Under the pieces are notes generated by a model. The model saw only the letters and a program-made list of their open reading frames with translations, did no database searches and was not told the DNA's origin. A stretch of DNA of 64,000 nucleotides, taken from the NCBI GenBank assembly GCA_903813345.2, contig CAIIXF020000008.1, positions 36,296,867-36,360,866 of the forward strand, written 5' to 3'. Below, piece by piece: positions 1 through 10,356 of this stretch (its first letter is position 1; each line of letters opens with the position of its first letter). The position numbers and the translations under genes were made by a program. Origin of the DNA: Owenia fusiformis. Lineage: Eukaryota; Annelida; Polychaeta; Sabellida; Oweniidae.

Positions 1-655
1 AAAATGATAAAATGCGGGTAACGTTATGGTTACTATAGTAACGTAGTATTCATTTAAGGCTGATTTGCTCAAATAACAGTATATATAGTAAATGAAAGAT
101 AAATTGTTGTTTTTGAAGTATCTAAAGTGGTGAATATTGTCATGGATTGCGATGAGATATTGACAAAAGTATTATACCTTCATAACTACAATGAAAGCAA
201 TTTTGTAAAATCTTTAGTTTTCCCCAAATAAAGTTTACACCTTGGGGAACTAAAAGAGTATGATTAAGCAAAATAGAATTGATTCGTTGAATAATATTTA
301 CAAAGGAGCTCCAAGGCTCTTCGTCATTCATTTTTAAAATTTAGACTAATAATTGTTTCACGATAGAAAAAGGTAGACTTCATAACATTGAATACTGGCC
401 ATGTTCACGGTGAGCAACCATACCGCACCGGGATCGACCCCGGTGCGTTACACTTAAATTGTAACGCTCCGGAGGATTTTGACCATTCTCTCCACTGTGA
501 CAAAGGGATCAGGCACACACAATTTCATCGGGACTAACAATAATTATTGGCCAGATGAAAAATATTTGTAATTTTGATGTAATTCGTGAGCCCAGTCACA
601 CGTGCATTTTGTTCGTCGTGTATTCTTTCTGTTATTCTAAATGTGGCTTTTTCAG
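1..655. other. Noncoding 5' edge, intronic or intergenic
   Basis: No convincing coding sequence is visible. The stretch ends at a pyrimidine-rich AG acceptor (bases 651-655) in front of the glycosyltransferase exon, so at least its right part is probably intron. A perfect 9-bp GC-rich hairpin lies at 424-447 (CGCACCGGG / CCCGGTGCG, 6-base loop). It stands out in AT-rich DNA and may be a fragment of a tRNA-derived repeat. Confidence 0.5.
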
Positions 656-1582
656 GCACGTAAATGTGGAGGCCTAGGAGATAGAATCAAAGGAATTACA
701 ATAACGTACATCTGGGCATTACTGACCAATCGAAGTTTCATCATACGTCATTCAGTACCATGTGACCTGGAAAGGTTTCTCATCCCAAATAAAATACAAT
801 GGAACGTCCAACTCCCGGAAGATGCCAAAGAACAACGGATGGCACCCAGGTCCCCGGTCACGGTCAAAAGTTACAAAACTGAGGACCTTATACCAGATGA
901 CGAACATATCAGAGAAAAATATAAGAATTACGACAGAATTGCATTTTTAGGACCAAACACTATTGATCACTTCTCCAGATTTTCAGAATTACCAATATAT
1001 AAAGCCCAGCTGAAACAATTTCCATTTCAAATTGGCGAAAAGAAATGTTCCATGTATAAAACTGTTTTTGAAAAGCTATTCAAATTAAATCCAAGATTAG
1101 AAAAGAAATTTCAAAAATTAGCAGCTAAAGCCAAGCCCACTAAGGATCATAAACTAATATGTGCTCAAATTAGAACTGGGCCAAATCCATCAATACCAAA
1201 CGACACTGGTGGAACTCGAACAGCTAAAAATGATATTGTAAAATTTTGGTCATTCCTAAAATCAAACATTATACGCAACAAAACAACAGTTTTTGTCACA
1301 GGCGATTCGGACGAAGTCCAAAAAACAGCAAGGGATACATTTGGTCAAATTTTTATGGAAGTAGAAGGGGAAATTACACATACTTCAAGGAGCAAATTCG
1401 ATAAGGCCTGCTCAGGTATGGACAAAGTTATTTTAGATTTTCATATGCTCGCGTTGTGTGATGTTGCCATGGTGAGTAGGAGTGGTTTCGGCTGGTTAAC
1501 CCAATGTATGAATAAGAACAAAGATGCCATCGTTTACAGGATGAATAACACTGGAGATGTTCATATTTGGGATGACAGATGA
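656..1582 (+). CDS. Fucosyltransferase-like glycosyltransferase, last exon (partial gene)
   Basis: This is a terminal exon of 308 codons that follows a CTTTTTCAG acceptor. The open frame runs back through the acceptor to an ATG at 641, but that Met lies in intron sequence, so the true N-terminus is upstream of or outside the window. The exon starts with a KCGGLGDRIKG motif followed by a hydrophobic helix and a Pro/Trp-containing strand. It also has ICAQIRTG near the middle, FVTGDSDEV, and near the end CDVAMVSRSGFGWLTQ. GGLGDR near the N-terminus, an R-x-G strand and a late S-R-S-x-F segment recall GDP-fucose-type glycosyltransferases. Assignment by motif only; substrate and linkage cannot be read. 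A Golgi type II membrane protein would be expected, but the anchor exon is not here. The frame is intact to the TGA at 1580-1582. Confidence 0.6.
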   Translation, partial: ARKCGGLGDRIKGITITYIWALLTNRSFIIRHSVPCDLERFLIPNKIQWNVQLPEDAKEQRMAPRSPVTVKSYKTEDLIPDDEHIREKYKNYDRIAFLGPNTIDHFSRFSELPIYKAQLKQFPFQIGEKKCSMYKTVFEKLFKLNPRLEKKFQKLAAKAKPTKDHKLICAQIRTGPNPSIPNDTGGTRTAKNDIVKFWSFLKSNIIRNKTTVFVTGDSDEVQKTARDTFGQIFMEVEGEITHTSRSKFDKACSGMDKVILDFHMLALCDVAMVSRSGFGWLTQCMNKNKDAIVYRMNNTGDVHIWDDR

Positions 1583-1992
1583 GAACAAGTAGTACTAACC
1601 CAAAATTTCGAAAATGGCCCTCGTTAAGAACGAGTTTAAAGGTAGATTACGCTTTTCTCACCGGACAATCAGTGATGTCCCATTATAATTGCATAAATGA
1701 TATCTTAGATAACTTAATATATCTTAAGACCAGATTATCATATGGATATAGTGTTTCAGTTATATTGAGAAAATTAACAGAAGACCAAACTGTCAGAATT
1801 GAACACACATACAGTGTACATTGAGTTTGATCGCGGTAATCGAGGGAAAAGCCTTTCAAGAGCCAGGCATGCCAATCAGATTGAAACCCGGTTGTCAATT
1901 TTTTTAGACACCCAATAGGTCGAAGGTTGAAGTTTTTAAGAGCATTCCCGACATTGGGCTTGCTTTTTAGAACTTTTTGTTGGCTCAAGAGG
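1583..1992. other. 3' flank of glycosyltransferase gene
   Basis: No coding signal is seen. The stretch presumably holds the 3' UTR of the preceding gene and runs up to the target-site duplication of the foldback element. Confidence 0.4.
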
Positions 1993-1999
1993 TATTTTA
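1993..1999. repeat. Target-site duplication, left copy (TATTTTA)
   Basis: Seven bases identical to 7234-7240, immediately outside the inverted ends of the foldback element. Confidence 0.75.
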
Positions 2000-4900
2000 C
2001 TCTAAGAGCGAGGAGGAAATTTCTTAATAAGTGGAGTATAGTTGGTTTGGCAGCATTTTCAGTTAGAGGGAAGTCTTGGATGAAAATTCTACCTAGGTGA
2101 TAGCATCACAGAGTGGTACATAATTCTTTTTTTTCAGGGGTTAGCCCCCCACCCCCCAAAAACACCCCTACCCCGGAAAATAATTTTTTCATCTTCAATA
2201 ATTTTAGATATCTTGATGTTTTTAAGTTACATACATAGACATTATATATATGAATCATTTGCAAAATAAATAATGCCAATCACTCCTACAGAATTTGAAA
2301 AATAGTAAAAAGTATGTACCCCAGGGGGCAAATTCGTGACCCATTTTTTTACTATTTAGAGCCTCACTTTTCAATCAGACACTGGAAGACATTGAAAAAT
2401 TTCATGTGAAGTGCCCAGTAGCACGGCTATAAGCCCTGAAAGGTTCAAACTAATTGAATTAGTAGGAGCCGAGAAAAAAATTGTTGATTTTTTGAAAAAT
2501 TTGACATTTTTGAGAGGGGTGATTTTGTGTATGACTATAGCTGATGCCTATGGTTTCCAGATCTATCCCTCTTTGATGATAAATATGGTTTTGAAGTATG
2601 GAACTAAGATGTAAAAAATAATTAAAATGGGTTTTAAGGAAGTTTCATGTTTTAAACAAGTTCAAAATTCCAAGAATTGTACAATATCAGGTCTGAATTT
2701 ACAAATTTTAGGTAAGACCTTGGATGAGCCTTAGATTTTTTACATCTGTCCCCCTTTGATGATATTTATGGCTTTGTTGTGTGGAACTAAGATGTACAAA
2801 ATAATTTAGATGGTTTTTAAGAAGGTTTAAGGATTTTAACAAGTTCAAATTTGAAGAATTGTACAATATCAGGTCTGAATTTACGAATTTCAGGAAAGAC
2901 CTTTGGTGAGCCATATATTTTTCACATCTGTCCCTCTTAGATGATATTTATGGTTTTGTAGTGTGAAACTAATATGTAAGAAATAACCTAGATGGTGTTG
3001 AAGAAGGTTTAAGGAATTTAATGAGTCCAAAATTTGAAGAATTGTACAATATCAGGTCTGAATTTACGAATTTAAGGTATGACCTTGGATGACCCTTATG
3101 TTTTTATATCTGTCCCTCTTTAATGATATTTATGCTTTTAAAGTAATGAACTAAAATGTAAAATATAATTTAGATGAATTTTAAGAATGTTTAAAGATTT
3201 TAACAAGTTCAAAATTTGAAAAATTGTATAATATCCGGTCTGAATTTACGAAATTCAGGTAAGACCTTTGGTGAGCCATATATTGTTTACATTTGTCCCT
3301 CTTTGAAGATATGTATGGTTTTGTAGTGTAGAACTAAGATGTAAAAAAACAATTAAGATGGATTTTAAGAAGGTTTAGTGATTTTCACATGTTCAAAATC
3401 TTGGCGCATTGAACAATATTAATTCGGCAATTAACACTACATTTCAAGTATAACCTTGTTTGGCTCTAAACATTTAGAAAAAATTGTTGACATGGGGTCC
3501 CAATTTATAATTTTTCATGGGGACTTCACTTGAAAGAAAATATTTTTTAAAAAAATAAAAAAAACACTGTATTTATGCCCAGAAAGTACTCATGGAGAAA
3601 TATATGACCGTCTAAAATCACTTGCCATACTGCACATGGACCTTTTTGAATATTTCTGGCTTATGTCATTCCTTTTCATGTCTATTTGCTAATAATCCCC
3701 AAAGTGCACACTTAATTTCAGGAAAACTAAAGATTTCTACAATAATGTATTATTTTTTTCTATAAGAATGGTTACCATTCTTATTATTTTGGGAGAATTT
3801 AAACATTTTTCACCCATTTTTGCTTTTTGAATCCATTATTACTTCATCAATTTTTAACACATCATGAATCTTTTTGGAGATATGTATTTGAGATTGTAAG
3901 GAATAGATTGGTACATGAATTGTACATGTTGCTTGTAATTTTGTCACACCCATAGATCTGATTCTGCCTTTAAACTTAACACATCGTGAATCTTTTTGGA
4001 GATATTGTGTTTGAGATTGTAAGGAATAGATTGGTACATGAACTGTACATGTTGCTTGTAATTTTGTCACACCCATAGATTTGATTCTGCCTTTAAACTT
4101 CCTTAAAACCCATTTAAATTATGTTTTACATCTAAGTTTCATACTACTAAACCATATATATCATCATAGAGAGATACATACCTTAAATTCGTTATATTGT
4201 ACAATTTGTCAAGTTTTGAACAGGTTTAAAACGCTTAACCTCCTTAAAACCCATCTAAATTATGTTTTACATCTTAGTTTCATACTACAAAACCATATTT
4301 GTTATCATAGAGAGATATATGTAAAAAACGAATAAGGGCCATTCACAGTTATACCTATAATTAGTAAATTCCAGACCTGTTATTATACAATTCTTCAATT
4401 TTTTATATTGTTTAAACCTTAAGCTTCTTTAAAACCTGTCTAAATTTTGTTTAACATCTTAGTTCAACACTACTAAAGCATATATGTCATCAAAAAGGGA
4501 TAGATGTAAAAAACATAAGGCTCACCTAAATACCCAATATTCATTAATGTCAGCTCTGATATTGTACAATTCGTCAAAATTTGAACTTGTTTAAAACCTT
4601 AAACTTGTTTAAAACCTGTCTAAATTTTGTTTTACATCTTAGTTCAACACTACTAAAGCATATATGACATCAAAAAGGGATAGATGTAAAAAACATAATA
4701 CCTAAAATTCATTAATATCAGCTCTGATATTGTACAATTTGTGAAAATTTGAACTTATTTAAAACCTTAAACTTCTTTAAAACCCATCTTGATTCTTAGT
4801 TCAACACTACTAAATCATATATCATCAAAAAGGGATAGATGTAAAAAATATAAGGGCCAAGCAAGGTTATACTTTAAATTCATTTAAAAATGTTAAAATT

Positions 4901-7233
4901 CATTTCAGATTTGATATTGTACAATACGCCAAGATTTTGAACTTGTTTAAAATGTTAAGCTTCTTTAAAATCGATGTAAATTATGTTATACATATTTCCA
5001 CACAACTAAACCAAATACATCATGAAAAGGGGATAGGTGTTAAAATCGTATGGACTAACCAAGGTTATACTTGAAATTCATTCATTACAGACCTGATATT
5101 GAACAATTCTTCAAATTAAAATCCTTAAACCTTCTTAAAATGCATCTAAATTATTTCTTACATCTTAGTTCCACACTACAAAACCATATATATCATCAAA
5201 GAGGGATAGGTGTAAAAAATATAAGGCTCATCCAAGGTCTTATTTAAAATTTGCAAATTCAGACCTGATATTGTACAATTCTTCAAATTTTGAACTTGTT
5301 ATTAGAATCCTTAAACCTTCTAAAAATTCATCTAAACTATATTTTACATCTTAGTTCCATACCATAAAACTATAACTGTCATTAAAGAGGGACAGATGTA
5401 AAAAATAAAAGAGTCGTCCAAGGTCATACCTATAATTCGAAAATTCAGACCTGATATTGTATAATTCTTTAAATTTTGGACTCAAAAATCCCTAAACACT
5501 CTTCAAAACCATCTTAATCATTTTTAACATCTTAGTTCCACTTTACAAAACAATACATCATCAAAGAGTGACAAATGTAAAACATAAGAGCCATCCAAGG
5601 TCTTACCTGAAATTCGTAAATTCAGACCTGGTATTGTACAATTTTTTCAAATTTGGAACTTGTTAAAATCCTTAAATCTTTTAAAATTCATCTAAATTAT
5701 ATTTTACATCTTAGTTTCACACTATAAAACCATAAATATCATCAAAGAGGAACAAATGTAAAAAACAAAAGGGTCGTCCAAGGTCATACCTGAAATTCGA
5801 AAATTCAGACCTGATATTGTACAATTCTTCAAATTTTGGACTCATTGAAATCCCTAAACACTCTTCAAAACCATCTAAACCATTTTTACATCTTAGTTCC
5901 ACACTACAAAACAATACATATCATCAAAGAGTGACAGATGTAAAAACATAAGAGCCATCCAAGGTCTTACCTGAAATTTGTAAATTCAGACCTGATATTG
6001 TACAATTCTTCAAATTTTGAACCAGTTAAAAATCCTTAAACCTTCTTAGAATTCATCTAGATTATATTTTACATCTTAGTTCCACACTATAAAACCATAA
6101 ATACCATCAAAGAGGGAAGGATTTAAAAGACATAAGGGTCATCCAAGGTCATACCTGAAATTCATAAATTCAGACCTGATATTGTACAATTCTTCAAATT
6201 TTGGACTCATTTAAAATCCTTAAACTTTCTTCAAATCAATCTTAATTATTTTTTACTAATTAGTTTCACACTACAAAACCATACATATCATCCAAGAGGG
6301 ACAAATGTAAAAAATATAAGGCTCATCCAAGGTCTTACCTGAAATTCGTAAATTCAGACCTGATATTGTACAATTCTTCAAATTTTGAACTTGTTAAAAT
6401 TCTTAAACCTTCTTAAAAACCATCTAAATTATTTTGTACATCTTAGTTCCATACTACAAAACCATAAATATCATCAAAGGGGTACAAATGTAAAAAATCT
6501 AAGGCTCATCCAAGGTCTTACCTAAAATTTGTAAATTCAGACCTGATATTGTACAATTCTTGGAATTTTGAACTTGTTTAAAACATGAAACTTCCTTAAA
6601 ACCCATTTTAATTATTTTTTACATCTTAGTTCCATACTTCTAAACCATATTTATCATCAAAGAGGGATAGATCTGGAAACCATAGGCATCAGCTATAGTC
6701 ATACACAAAATCACCCCTCTCAAAAATGTCAAATTTTTCAAAAAATCAACAATTATTTTCTCTGCTCCTACTTATTCAATTAGTTTGAACCTTTCAGGGC
6801 TTATAGCCCTGCTACTGGGCACTTCACATGAAATTTTTCAATGTCTTCCAGTGTCTGATTGAAAAGTGAGGCTCTAAATAGTAAGAAAATGGGTCACGAA
6901 TTTGCCCCCTGGGGTACATACTTTGTAGTATTTTCCAAATTCTGTAGGAGTGATTGGCATTATTTATTTTGCAAATGATTCATATATATAATGTCTATGT
7001 ATGTAACTTACAAACATCAAGCTATCTAAAATAATCGAGAATGAAAAAATTATTTTCCGGGGGTGGGGTGTTTTTGGGGGGTGGGGGGCTAACCCCTGAA
7101 AAAAAAGAATTATGTACCACTCTGTGAAGCTATCACCTAGGTAGAATTTTCATCCAAGACTTCCCTCTAACTGAAAATGCTGCCAAACCAACTATACTCC
7201 ATTTATTAAGAATTTTCCTCCTCGCTCTTAGAG
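2000..7233. mobile_element. 5.2-kb foldback-type DNA element with long inverted arms
   Basis: The ends are inverted copies of each other. CTCTAAGAGCGAGGAG... at 2000 matches the complement of the sequence ending at 7233. Near-identity between the arms continues for roughly 735 bp (2000-2735 against about 6500-7233). Direct copies of TATTTTA flank the element at 1993-1999 and 7234-7240, a 7-bp target-site duplication. Inside the arms are tandem ~190-bp subrepeats carrying the phrase 'ttgtacaatatcaggtctga': about five in one orientation on the left and a dozen or more in the opposite orientation on the right. No transposase frame is present, so it is non-autonomous. The structure fits foldback elements; the superfamily is unknown. 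Confidence 0.85.
3858..4101. repeat. Two 122-bp direct repeats in the foldback centre
   Basis: Two nearly identical 122-bp units start at 3858 and 3980. They lie in the turn of the foldback element and do not belong to its ~190-bp subrepeat family. Confidence 0.75.
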
Positions 7234-7240
7234 TATTTTA
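7234..7240. repeat. Target-site duplication, right copy (TATTTTA)
   Basis: Partner of 1993-1999. The bases beyond it differ from those beyond the left copy, which sets the length at seven. Confidence 0.75.
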
Positions 7241-8202
7241 CAGAAATTGAGTATTTAATAAATGTATGTACTCAGGTAGCGGTTATTGACTACAATCTGA
7301 AGAATTCCAGCTAAAATGTTAAGCACCCGCTATTGGGGTGAACTGAACTGTCCAACAAAAATGCATATCTCAAATGAAGATGTGTTGAACATTTATGAAT
7401 TAAGAATATTTCATTTTCTTTCAACTTGTTCAAAATGTAGAACATTTCAACAAAATAAGTGTAAAGTTTAAATTTTATTTTAACAAATAATTAAAACTGT
7501 ATAACGTTAGTCATTAGCCAGTTCTATCAAACAAGGATATGTAAACCGACAGATGAAAATTCATTCTCGTAGTCTACAAAAAGTACAATTACATAGTTTG
7601 TTGGGTGTTATGAAAAATAAATTAGTTATTCAGACGATATACAAGTATATCATGTTGATTCTAAGTCACACAACAATCAAAAAGAGGAGGAAAAACCCAA
7701 GAGCTTAGGAGATGACAGACATAATTTCGTCTCTTGCTTACCACCTTCGTTTGTCAGAAATTTTACCAGCCAGTTACCAATACCACATGTCGTTGTGATG
7801 TTTTAATCGATGTTAACATATTCCTTACACATGTGATGTGAAACAACAAGTTATGATGTTTTCTAACACGCCAGATATTAACATAATATTATTCGATGGG
7901 ATTTTAGAAAATGTTCAAACCGCCACTGAATGACGTCATTTGTCTGTTGATTTAACCAATCAGCGACAATATCATCTCAATACACATTTCAGACATTATT
8001 TACGTATGTCATCTCTGAACCCTGGGTTTTTCCCCCTCTCATAACCAAGTGTCATAACTGAGTTACATTTAAACCATTTATACGCTGACCAACTTCATTT
8101 CAAGAACAAAAATCACATCCTTTGTCAAAGTGGCAAAGCTTAACAGATTTCAAACACGCACATCGTTGTACACTTATCTGTTCTATGTGCTTGTAATTAA
8201 GG
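7241..8202. other. Noncoding spacer downstream of HINFP
   Basis: No open frame or recognisable repeat beyond ordinary AT-rich sequence. Confidence 0.4.
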
Positions 8203-8350
8203 ATTCAAATATGACCATCTCTAATTGAGTTTCTCAACCAATCAGAATTCAGTATAGATGCACGGTCGTTCATGGATAATTAGAGCACAGCTATGCTACA
8301 TTCTGATTGGTTGAGAAACCCAATTAGGGAACGATCATGTTTAAATATTC
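8203..8350. mobile_element. Small palindromic MITE
   Basis: Imperfect inverted ends: 'tttctcaaccaatcagaat' at about 8230 against 'attctgattggttgagaaa' at about 8300, with weaker pairing outward ('atgaccatct' against 'gaacgatcat'). About 150 bp, no coding potential. The target duplication is not clear. Confidence 0.6.
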
Positions 8351-8910
8351 AATATTACTGTATATTGAAGATTGCATGCATTGATGGTGCTAAAGATTCA
8401 GCTAGCACATGAAGACATACTATGTATGCATATACAATCATATATATGTGAACGTGTCAATATGGTCACATTGCGAACTTAATAAGATCATTCTAATGTA
8501 TTTACAGATCTTTATCCCTGATGTAAAAGGGTGGGAGGTCCTATCAGATTATGGTCCTACTCTCCATTGATTTATATGGTGACCTAAATACAACTCTTTC
8601 CCTCATTATCTTATACACAATCAGGGCCAGTAAGGGCCGCTTAGAAAGGGGACCATAATCCCCAGGGGACCATAATTTCTTTCACACCTGGTCCTAATCT
8701 TGAATCTAGTCTTAATGATAATGTTATGTACTCATTGTTCTTATTCTAATGTCATGTGTACATGTAGATACTGTCAAATGTTCTATTCACATATTGTTGT
8801 ATAGATAATGTCTTTCTATATCGTATCTATTCTAATCTTATCATCAACTTGATAATATCATATTTTATTGTTCTTATTCTATTTTTAACTTTATACAAAT
8901 GTAACAATGT
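8351..8910. other. 3' flank of HINFP, candidate polyadenylation signal
   Basis: On the minus strand an AATAAA lies at 8874-8879, about 80 bp past the HINFP stop codon, and would fit a short 3' UTR. The rest holds no visible gene. Confidence 0.4.
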
Positions 8911-8970
8911 GTTTCTGTCACAATTAGCTGGTTTCTGTCACAATTAGCTGGTTTCTGTCACAATTGGCTG
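8911..8970. repeat. Three 20-bp tandem repeats over the HINFP stop codon
   Basis: 'gtttctgtcacaattagctg' occurs three times (the third copy has one change). On the minus strand the TGA stop at 8958-8960 lies in the first-read copy, so the last codons and the start of the 3' UTR are part of the array. Confidence 0.9.
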
Positions 8971-10356
8971 GGGGCGATCAACCTAGCAGAGTTTGAGCCT
9001 CCTGCATTCATTGTAGAACCTGTGACAAAAGTTGTGTCATCTGGTCGAGCAATGTTCAATGGTGCAGCTTGTAATAGTGATGTCATATTTGGGAGACTGT
9101 TTGGTCGAGTTTGCGCTGTAGTAACACTTTGCTGCCCAATTTCACTCTGGGGAAATGCATTCATAGGGGCACTTTTTAATAATGATGTCATATTTGGTAA
9201 TTTGGATGTCACACTTGTCGAGGAATCTTTCAATGATGATGTCCTATTTGTAGACGGAAATGTCATATTAAGAAGACTGTTTTGACTAGATTGCGCTGTT
9301 TGTTGTTTAACTTCGTGCTGCTGTAACACATTTAGAGGGGCACTTTTTAATAATGATGTCATATTTGGTAATTTGGACGTCGCACTTGTTGGGGAAACTT
9401 TCAATAATGATGTCATATTTGTTGAAAGTGGTGTCATATTTGAGGTAGTTGTTTTCAATAATGATGTTATCTTTGGTGGATTAAATGTGTTGTTTGACAA
9501 CATTGATCTAACACTTGGTAAACTGTTTGGTCGACTCTGGGATATTGTCGGAGTATTTTGTGGCCCTCCCGTTTCGAATGATTTGAAAAGCGACTTCACT
9601 GTCCCTTGTTTGTGAGATTCATTATATTTTTGAGCTGAATCAAGCACTTGATTTAACTTGGAGTACAACCCATTGTCTAGTTCTGAGAGACTGATGTTCA
9701 CCACACTAGTTGGTGAATGAGACATTGGGGGATAACCAAATTCATCCGGCTCTTCGAGTAGTGGGCTGTCCCAAAGCATCTTCTCTGGACTTTGCATCAG
9801 TCTTCTTACATGAGGGGTATCTGGATTTGGTCTCCCGGGGGTATTCAATTGCCCATTTTGTGGACTTGATGTCAGAAGTTTGCCTAGTTTTTCACGAGCT
9901 TTACCAATTGGTGTATGTCCCGTTTTCAAGGCGACCTCCCCTAACATTTCTAGATTATACAAGTCTTTGCCAGATGCATCCTCTTTAGTTTTGCCGGATG
10001 AATTGCCAGATGTGTCAGAACCATGAGCAGAATCACCACTATTCTCAACAATCCCATCGATAACATCTCTTCCAAATTCATCAAGATTGTCTCCATTCTT
10101 AGCTCCATTGGTTTTACAATGTTTATCGATCATGTGGCCAATTTGAGATTTCTTACGGTTGGATGATTTTGATGCTTTAGGTCTTCTTGCTCTCGACCAA
10201 TTCTCATCCTCTGAGGTTTGTATTTGACCTTGACCTTGGGTTTGAGCGTAAGTAGCTATAGTGGAATTTGCCTCTCGCTCTAATTGTTCTGAGAGTTCCA
10301 CACTTTCATACCTGACAGTTTGTAGGCGATGAACTCCATCCTCATCCAGCTTATAC
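8958..10356 (-). CDS. HINFP: HINFP last exon, long C-terminal region
   Basis: Residues 386-851. It opens with [20 protein letters not shown], the conserved HINFP segment. About 400 residues of Ser/Asn/Thr/Pro-rich sequence follow, in which a motif like L-P-N-M-T-S-L-L-K-x-A-P-x-N recurs at least five times. The acceptor at TTTTTGCAG sets the start; a longer open frame upstream to 10439 is intron. Stop TGA at 8958-8960. Confidence 0.88.

Noticed and set aside
424-447. Transcription terminator hairpin
   Set aside because: A GC-rich hairpin without a T-run has no terminator meaning in animal nuclear DNA.
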